Of a stretch of DNA of 10,667 bases, positions 7,027 through 10,667 are shown in pieces (the stretch's first letter is position 1; the number at the start of each line of letters is the position of its first letter). This DNA comes from CAYVSY01 sp964454255 (GTDB lineage Bacteria > Bacillota_I > Bacilli_A > RF39 > UBA660). The position numbers and the translations under genes are program-made. The stretch is from NCBI GenBank assembly GCA_964454255.1, contig CAYVSY010000038.1, positions 1 to 10,667 on the forward strand, given 5' to 3'. The notes under the pieces were generated by a model. That model searched no databases, was not told where the DNA came from, and saw only the letters and a list, made by a program, of their open reading frames with translations.

Positions 7027-7635
7027 TTATTTACATTTAATTCTAGATTTAATTTTTTTTTTACACTTTACAATACCTTGAGAAACCTTTTCCATATCAT
7101 AAAGCATTTGCGAATGTTTAGTAGAATCATTATTAGGATAATAAACATCACCATATACTACATCAACCGATTGAAACATTTTATAATCTTCAGTTATATA
7201 TGTAGGTAAAAGTGGAACATTAGTCTTTCTACTAATAAAAGAAACACCATTTTTAACTTCAGAAGCACTATTTTCAACAGAACCAAAACATCTTGTGCCT
7301 TGTGGAAAAACAATCAATTTGGTTAAACTATCTTTCCTCGTTAAAATATTTATTGCATCTCTAACAGCTCTCATGCCACATTTTTTTCTATCTATTGGGA
7401 AAACACCATTATCTAACAATATTTTAGCAATAATTTTATTTTCAAACAACTCTTTTTTAGCCATTATTTTTACATTATCATTATTAGCCCACATAATAAC
7501 GCCATCCATTAATGTTGAATGATTAGGACATATAATTAATTTTTGATCACTATCTAAAATATCACTATTATAAATAGTAACATTAAATAATACATTATTA
7601 ACAATCCAACGAACTACTTTTTTAATACCATTCAT
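7027..7635 (-). CDS. PlsC-like lysophospholipid (1-acylglycerol-3-phosphate) acyltransferase family protein
   Basis: Members of this family transfer acyl groups to lysophosphatidic acid or related lysolipids at the inner face of the membrane. The 202-residue protein shows the acyltransferase blocks in order. NHSTLMD carries the catalytic H(X4)D (H39, D44), GVFPIDR lies at 77-83, FPQGTR at 110-115, and VPLLPTYI marks the fourth block. The third block is normally FPEGTR, whose Glu helps bind the acceptor; here it is Gln112. The protein has a short amphipathic N-terminus, no clear membrane helix, and a lysine-rich C-terminus (CKKKIKSRIKCK) suited to peripheral membrane binding. The ATG at 7633-7635 is chosen because GGAGG (7642-7646) abuts the earlier ATG at 7639-7641. 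It sits between the deaminase gene and infB, an unusual place for a lipid gene. Whether it is the cell's main PlsC is unknown. Confidence 0.85.
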   Translation of the reverse strand: MNGIKKVVRWIVNNVLFNVTIYNSDILDSDQKLIICPNHSTLMDGVIMWANNDNVKIMAKKELFENKIIAKILLDNGVFPIDRKKCGMRAVRDAINILTRKDSLTKLIVFPQGTRCFGSVENSASEVKNGVSFISRKTNVPLLPTYITEDYKMFQSVDVVYGDVYYPNNDSTKHSQMLYDMEKVSQGIVKCKKKIKSRIKCK

Positions 7636-7641
7636 AATCAT

Positions 7642-7646
7642 CCTCC
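7642..7646 (-). promoter_or_regulatory. Ribosome binding site of the acyltransferase gene
   Basis: GGAGG lies six bases before the ATG at 7633-7635 and directly touches the ATG at 7639-7641. The downstream codon is therefore the start. Confidence 0.75.
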
Positions 7647-7647
7647 G

Positions 7648-8094
7648 TTATTTAGTTAATTTTCTAATTTTAATTCCAACTTCCTTAAATAAATCCATTG
7701 CCATTTGATCAGAATATTCATTATCAATAATAACTTCTTTTATACCAGCATTTACCAACATTTTCCCGCATATATAACATGGTGAATCAGTTACATAAAT
7801 CGAAGCGCCATTAATTGAATAACCAAATTTTGCAGCTTGAACAATAGCATTTTGCTCAGCATGAACAGCATTACATATTTCTTGTCTTTGACCACTTGGA
7901 ATATTTAATTGTTGACGAAGGCATCCTTTTTCATCACAATGTTTAGAGCCAACAACAGCACCATTATAACCAGTTGATAAAATGTGTTTATCACAAACAA
8001 TGACAGCTCCAACATGTCTCCTTAAACAAGTTGATTGCTGTGAAGTTCTCCTCGCTATATCCATAAAATATTCATCAGAATTAGTTCTTCCCAT
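7648..8094 (-). CDS. Deoxycytidylate (dCMP) deaminase family protein, ComEB-like
   Basis: This protein probably deaminates dCMP to dUMP, feeding thymidylate synthesis. The 148-residue product has the zinc cytidine-deaminase fold. The catalytic HAEQNAI supplies H78 as zinc ligand and E80 as proton shuttle. SPCYICGKML supplies zinc ligands C106 and C109. Upstream, CLRRHVGAVIV and ILSTGYNGAVVGSKHC match dCMP rather than cytidine or tRNA-adenosine deaminases. The CDEKGC...SGQRQEIC stretch (C53, C58, C74) is typical of this subgroup and may form a second metal site; that part is inference. The ATG at 8092-8094 is chosen because GAGGT (8102-8106) is seven bases upstream and homology begins there. 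A start at 8136 would add 14 residues overlapping ylxR. Even so, it overlaps the ylxR end by 14 bases, suggesting translational coupling. ComEB names a competence-operon relative in Bacillus; no competence genes are visible here. Confidence 0.9.
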   Translation of the reverse strand: MGRTNSDEYFMDIARRTSQQSTCLRRHVGAVIVCDKHILSTGYNGAVVGSKHCDEKGCLRQQLNIPSGQRQEICNAVHAEQNAIVQAAKFGYSINGASIYVTDSPCYICGKMLVNAGIKEVIIDNEYSDQMAMDLFKEVGIKIRKLTK

Positions 8095-8350
8095 TAATAA
8101 TACCTCGCAATTCATCATATATATCTTTTTTAACATCCGTTTCTAGATGCCTGTTTAAAACAGAACCCTTTTCACATTTATTTATAACATCTATATCTCT
8201 TTTTAAATAAGCACCACGACCATTAGCTTTAGAAGTTAAATCGACAAATACTTTTCCTTCGTTATTTTTAACAACTCTAATTAAATCTTTTTTGGATAAT
8301 CTTTCTTTAGTAACAATACAACTACGTAAAGAAATTTTTTTATTATTCAT
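8081..8350 (-). CDS. ylxR: YlxR/RnpM family RNA-binding protein
   Basis: YlxR is a small basic protein encoded between nusA and infB in many bacteria. The Bacillus subtilis homologue, renamed RnpM, binds RNase P RNA and modulates its activity. The 89-residue product has the family signature: SLRSCIVTKERLSKKDLIRVV near the N-terminus and NGRGAYLKRD at about 43-52, then a helical end. Length is typical. The ATG at 8348-8350 overlaps the nusA stop by 8 bases within GTGATATTAATGAATAATAA, which nearly repeats the rimP-nusA junction. Extending upstream to 8374 would add eight residues inside nusA without homology. The downstream deaminase gene starts inside its last five codons. Confidence 0.92.
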   Translation of the reverse strand: MNNKKISLRSCIVTKERLSKKDLIRVVKNNEGKVFVDLTSKANGRGAYLKRDIDVINKCEKGSVLNRHLETDVKKDIYDELRGIINGKN

Positions 8351-8359
8351 TAATATCAC
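8340..8359 (-). repeat. nusA/ylxR junction copy of a 20-nt overlap cassette
   Basis: GTGATATTAATGAATAATAA holds the ylxR ribosome binding site, its ATG and the nusA stop. It has a 19 of 20 match to 9385-9404 with the same 8-base gene overlap. Confidence 0.6.
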
Positions 8360-9395
8360 TTTCTTTTTTAACATCTATTTTAAAATGAGTTAAACGAGCA
8401 GCTAATTTTACATTTTGTCCTTTTTTACCAATAGCAAGTGAGAAATTATCATCATCAACAAGCGCAATAGCTTCTTTTTTCTTAGCATCAGTAATAGTAA
8501 CGTTAACATTTTTAGCCGGACTTAAAGCATTTTTTATAAATATAGCTGGATCTTTATCATATAAGATTACATCAATTTTTTCACCATTTAATTCTTTTAA
8601 AATACGACCAATTCGACTTCCTCTATCACCAATAATACTACCCAAAGGATCCACATTATTATATTCACTATATACCGCAATTTTACTTCTTAATCCTGCT
8701 TCTCTTGCAACACTATATAAAATTATTGTCCCATCAGATAATTCAGGAATTTCAATTTCTAATAGCCTTTTTAAAAAGCCATAATGCGATCTACTTAATA
8801 ATATAAAAGGTCCTTTTGGTCCGAAATCAATTTTAGATATATAAACTTTTACTTGTGATCCCATTACTAGTTTTTCTTCAGGAATAATTTCTTCCTTTGG
8901 TAAAATACCATGCGCTCTTCCTAAATCAACATAATAATTTTTTTCATCTTCTCTAGATAAAACACCAACTATTAATTCATCTTGTTTATCTTTAAATTCT
9001 TCCATTGTCCTATTTTTTTCAGCTTCTTTAATCTTTTGAACAACTACTTGTTTCGTCGTAGAAGTGGCTACTCGACCAAAATCTTTTGGTGTAACTTCTT
9101 CTTCAATTGTTTCACCAACTTCAATTTCCGGAACAATCTTTTTAGCATCTTTCAATAAAATTTGTGTTTCTTCTGGTTCTTCTTCATTATATTTTTTAAC
9201 TACTGTTTTAAAAGAAAAAACTTTAATTTCACCCGTTTTTTCATCAATGCTTACTCTAACATTAGTTAAAGAATTAAAATTCTTTTTATAACCAGCTGCA
9301 AGAGCTAATTCCATAGCTTCTAGAACATCTTTTTTTTCTATTCCCTTTTCCTTGACAATAAAATCTAGCGCATTTAAAAATTCATTATTATTCAT
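8343..9395 (-). CDS. nusA: Transcription termination/antitermination protein NusA
   Basis: NusA binds RNA polymerase and nascent RNA, promoting pausing and intrinsic termination and taking part in rRNA antitermination. The 350-residue protein has the Gram-positive domain order. An N-terminal polymerase-binding domain runs to about 125. An S1 domain spans about 138-202 (VGVLSREDEKNYYVDLGRAHGILP). KH1 contains GSIIGDRGSRIGRI (near 253-264). KH2 contains SLAIGKKGQNVKLAARL (about 319-335). There is no C-terminal acidic repeat region, as usual outside proteobacteria. The conserved SVAREAGLRSKIAVYS and VDPLGS linkers are intact. The ATG at 9393-9395 sits behind AGGTGAT and overlaps the rimP stop by 8 bases. 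The GTG at 9402-9404 is part of that ribosome binding site, so it is not taken as start. Confidence 0.96.
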   Translation of the reverse strand: MNNNEFLNALDFIVKEKGIEKKDVLEAMELALAAGYKKNFNSLTNVRVSIDEKTGEIKVFSFKTVVKKYNEEEPEETQILLKDAKKIVPEIEVGETIEEEVTPKDFGRVATSTTKQVVVQKIKEAEKNRTMEEFKDKQDELIVGVLSREDEKNYYVDLGRAHGILPKEEIIPEEKLVMGSQVKVYISKIDFGPKGPFILLSRSHYGFLKRLLEIEIPELSDGTIILYSVAREAGLRSKIAVYSEYNNVDPLGSIIGDRGSRIGRILKELNGEKIDVILYDKDPAIFIKNALSPAKNVNVTITDAKKKEAIALVDDDNFSLAIGKKGQNVKLAARLTHFKIDVKKESDINE

Positions 9396-9404
9396 TACTA
9401 TCAC
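9385..9404 (-). repeat. rimP/nusA junction copy of a 20-nt overlap cassette
   Basis: GTGATAGTAATGAATAATAA holds the GGTGAT binding site, the nusA ATG and the rimP stop. It differs in one base from the cassette at the nusA/ylxR junction (8340-8359). Confidence 0.6.
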
Positions 9405-9648
9405 CTATACCTTTACTTGTAACATCTAATATATATGTTTCTTTAATTAAATCATGTTCATCTAATATTGGATTAATTATATTAGTGGCATCAACGCAAT
9501 CATCAATATCAATTACTCCATTTTTGTCAATTGTAATGCGTAAAACATAATGACCATCTTCTTTAATATATTCGACATCATATAAAATTATATTTTTTTC
9601 CGCTAGTTTTGATTCGATAATTTCTCGAATCTTTTTTGTAATATCCAT
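9388..9648 (-). CDS. rimP: Ribosome maturation factor RimP, short one-domain form
   Basis: RimP assists early 30S assembly. The 86 residues match the RimP N-terminal alpha/beta domain: ITKKIREIIESKLAEKNIILYDVEYIKE, then YVLRITID, then IDIDDCVDATNIINPILDEHD, then YILDVTSKG (the LEVSSPG motif). The protein stops six residues after that motif. Typical RimP is about 150 residues, with a C-terminal SH3-like domain that is wholly missing here. nusA begins immediately, so no displaced second half exists, and a frameshift is unlikely. It is either a lineage-specific short form or a shortened gene. The ATG at 9646-9648 lies behind GGAGGAG (9651-9657). It is the first gene after the operon promoter. 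Family identity is clear, and its activity without the second domain is uncertain. Confidence 0.85.
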   Translation of the reverse strand: MDITKKIREIIESKLAEKNIILYDVEYIKEDGHYVLRITIDKNGVIDIDDCVDATNIINPILDEHDLIKETYILDVTSKGIGDSNE

Positions 9649-9666
9649 AACTCCTCCATACAATAT

Positions 9667-9690
9667 AAAGAGTGGTTTTGGCCACTCTTT
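9667..9690. terminator. Leader hairpin upstream of rimP, possible terminator/attenuator
   Basis: Nine-base arms AAAGAGTGG (9667-9675) and CCACTCTTT (9682-9690) are perfectly complementary around a 6-base loop. On the minus strand the hairpin lies about ten bases past the predicted start of the rimP transcript and about ten bases before its ribosome binding site. It is followed by only three T, making it a weak terminator in that direction. On the plus strand it is followed by five T and looks like a better intrinsic terminator, though no plus-strand gene is present. It could end transcripts of the upstream gene, protect the operon 5' end, or control rimP initiation. Confidence 0.55.
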
Positions 9691-9705
9691 TTCTCAAGCA
9701 AATTA

Positions 9706-9734
9706 ATTATATCACACAAAATATATTAATACAA
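9706..9734 (-). promoter_or_regulatory. Promoter of the rimP-nusA-infB operon
   Basis: TTGTAT (9729-9734) and a perfect TATAAT (9706-9711) are separated by 17 bases. This is a sigma-A type promoter just after the stop of the upstream gene. It predicts a start near 9699 and a leader of about 50 nt containing the hairpin at 9667-9690. Confidence 0.7.
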
Positions 9735-9741
9735 TATTTTT

Positions 9742-10431
9742 TTAATCTTTTATTCGTTCACAATTAACATAATTATCACGAACAAAATTAAATCTTATTT
9801 TCAAATTATTATTAAATGTTCCAATAATATTATCATTATCATCAATTTCAAATATAGAACCATTATTTATAATAAAACTTTTTATCATAAGTCTGTAATC
9901 AACATCATAGTTACCAATTATATCCATAATTCTTGGTTCAAATTCATGAATAGTAATTGATTGATATACTTCGCTAGGAACATCTAAAATATACATATAT
10001 ATTTTTTCATCACCATTTTCAACAACATAATAATTTATATTGCCTGGATAAAAAGCCGTCCAAATAGTAGCTAAATTAGAACCCTTTTCAATAGTATCAT
10101 AATTTAAATTATATGTAGTATCAGCTATTTCATTGCATCCAAGATGAATCAATAATTCTCTTGTGTTTTTTTCAATTTCACAATTACCCTTAAATCTTTC
10201 ATCTTGTTCAGCTAAAGTCCATACGCTATCTTTTTCAACAGCTAAAAAAGAGACTGGAAATTCATAATTTGTAAATTTCAATATACCTTTTTCAACATCT
10301 AATTCCAAAACAGTATCATTATTAATAAATTGAATAAATTTTATTTGATTAGAATTTACTTTACCTATTGAAATTGAAAACAAATTCTTAAAATTTTTCT
10401 TTCTAACTAAATGAAAAGCTAACGTTTCCAT
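9742..10431 (-). CDS. Hypothetical protein, 229 residues, family not recognised
   Basis: I do not recognise this protein. It appears soluble, with no signal peptide, membrane helix or Cys/His metal cluster. It is rich in Asn, Asp, Ile and Glu and probably mostly beta strand. Alternating hydrophobic segments such as FSISIGKV, TVLELDVEKGILKF and KIYMYILDV support that reading. Two Trp-containing stretches stand out (SVWTLAEQDERF near 69-80 and LATIWTAFYPGN near 119-130). The C-terminal part (YRLMIKSFIINNGSIFEIDDN) resembles nothing I can name. The gene is well supported: GAGGTGAT (10435-10442) precedes the ATG, a strong promoter lies upstream, and base composition matches its neighbours. It lies between tRNA-Arg and the rimP operon. 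The closest downstream hairpin is past the rimP promoter, so some co-transcription with rimP is possible. Confidence 0.8.
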   Translation of the reverse strand: METLAFHLVRKKNFKNLFSISIGKVNSNQIKFIQFINNDTVLELDVEKGILKFTNYEFPVSFLAVEKDSVWTLAEQDERFKGNCEIEKNTRELLIHLGCNEIADTTYNLNYDTIEKGSNLATIWTAFYPGNINYYVVENGDEKIYMYILDVPSEVYQSITIHEFEPRIMDIIGNYDVDYRLMIKSFIINNGSIFEIDDNDNIIGTFNNNLKIRFNFVRDNYVNCERIKD

Positions 10432-10456
10432 AGTATCACCTCAATTATTCATACAC

Positions 10457-10485
10457 ATTATAGCAAATTATAATTAATACATCAA
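10457..10485 (-). promoter_or_regulatory. Promoter of the 229-residue hypothetical gene
   Basis: TTGATG (10480-10485), a 17-base spacer, and a perfect TATAAT (10457-10462) lie 25 bases upstream of the ATG. They immediately follow the T-tract of the tRNA terminator, so the gene is independently transcribed. Confidence 0.75.
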
Positions 10486-10486
10486 G

Positions 10487-10509
10487 AAAAAAAGAACATT
10501 ATCGTTCTT
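10487..10509 (-). terminator. Intrinsic terminator of tRNA-Arg
   Basis: On the minus strand AAGAAC, loop GATAAT, GTTCTT, then a run of T. It starts eleven bases after the tRNA CCA end, with a 6-bp stem and at least seven T in the tail. Orientation and position fit tRNA-Arg termination. Confidence 0.75.
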
Positions 10510-10520
10510 AATTTACACAT

Positions 10521-10597
10521 TGGCGCGCCCGGTAGGAGTCGAACCCACAACCTTTTGATCCGTAGTCAAACGCTCTATCCAGTTGAGCTACGAGCGC
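10521..10597 (-). tRNA. tRNA-Arg (anticodon ACG), CCA encoded
   Basis: The 77-nt minus-strand sequence folds as a cloverleaf. The acceptor GCGCTCG pairs with CGGGCGC (one G-U and one other near-standard match at its base). The D arm is GCTC...GAGC. The anticodon stem TTTGA/TCAAA holds loop CTACGGA with anticodon ACG at positions 34-36. The T arm is GTGGG-TTCGACT-CCTAC. A genomic GCCA follows (discriminator G plus CCA). A34 is expected to be edited to inosine by TadA, so the tRNA reads CGU, CGC and CGA. It is a single-gene transcript with its own promoter and terminator. Confidence 0.96.
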
Positions 10598-10605
10598 ACA
10601 AATAA

Positions 10606-10633
10606 ATTATAACACAAAAATAATAAATGTCTA
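10606..10633 (-). promoter_or_regulatory. Promoter of tRNA-Arg
   Basis: TAGACA (10628-10633, 5 of 6 to consensus), a 16-base spacer and TATAAT (10606-10611) end eight bases before the tRNA 5' end. This fits transcription starting just upstream of the mature tRNA. Confidence 0.75.
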
Positions 10634-10653
10634 TATTTTTTTAAAAAAATATA
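10632..10653. promoter_or_regulatory. A/T palindrome adjoining the tRNA -35, possible UP element
   Basis: A perfect 22-base palindrome made only of A and T, with a run of seven T next to seven A, directly abuts the tRNA -35 box. A and T tracts there act as UP elements contacted by the RNA polymerase alpha subunit at stable-RNA promoters. It could instead be the terminator of a gene beyond the window. Confidence 0.4.
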
Positions 10654-10667
10654 AACTAATATGAATT

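Noticed and set aside
9385..9404. GTG start for nusA at 9404
   Set aside because: The GTG is part of the AGGTGAT ribosome binding site of the ATG at 9395, which matches the family N-terminus.
1..10667. Mollicutes code with TGA as tryptophan
   Set aside because: All conserved Trp positions seen use TGG, and no gene requires reading through TGA.
1..10667. CRISPR array, phage module, toxin-antitoxin or other defence system
   Set aside because: No spaced direct repeats, integrase/phage genes other than the IS, or small paired genes were seen.

Overview
The window is a strongly AT-rich stretch of bacterial chromosome. Every supported gene lies on the minus strand, so transcription runs from high to low coordinates. 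The gene families (ylxR, ParC rather than a GyrA-box gyrase, Gram-positive style GGAGG/GGTGAT ribosome binding sites, the rimP-nusA-ylxR-infB-rbfA-truB order) point to a low-GC Bacillota, probably a member of Bacilli near the Erysipelotrichia/Mollicutes/RF39-type gut lineages. The lineage call is inference. Tryptophan is encoded by TGG throughout, so the standard bacterial code applies. Even so, none of the eleven visible stop codons is TGA.

In order of transcription, a tRNA-Arg(ACG) gene (10521-10597) has its own promoter, an A/T-rich upstream element and a terminator. Next is a promoter-led gene for an unrecognised 229-residue protein (9742-10431). A promoter at 9706-9734 then opens the main operon, whose short leader carries a hairpin. 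The operon reads rimP, nusA, ylxR(rnpM), a dCMP-deaminase-like gene, a PlsC-like acyltransferase, infB, rbfA, truB and parC. The first seven genes overlap or are separated by at most 24 nt, and truB follows rbfA after 19 nt. A 71-nt gap precedes parC.

The core is the transcription/translation operon known from many bacteria: ribosome maturation (RimP, RbfA), transcription elongation/antitermination (NusA), RNase P modulation (YlxR/RnpM), initiation (IF-2) and tRNA pseudouridylation (TruB). It departs from the usual Bacillota layout in several ways. RimP has lost its C-terminal domain. ylxQ is missing, and a nucleotide deaminase plus a lipid acyltransferase sit in its place. ribF does not follow truB; parC does, with no parE beside it.

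The low-coordinate end (1-1069) is the 5' part of an IS3-family insertion sequence. It has orfA, a probable -1 frameshift site, and orfB cut by the window edge. The element lies in the same orientation as the operon and begins only four bases past the parC stop codon, with no terminator between them.

No gene-free stretch exceeds about 130 bases. The most interesting signals are a GNRA-loop hairpin that separates a strong Shine-Dalgarno sequence from the truB start, a near-identical 20-nt overlap cassette at two gene junctions, the one-domain RimP, and the E-to-Q change in the acyltransferase's third motif. I found no CRISPR array, phage module or defence system. The window is mostly housekeeping DNA with a few unusual details.
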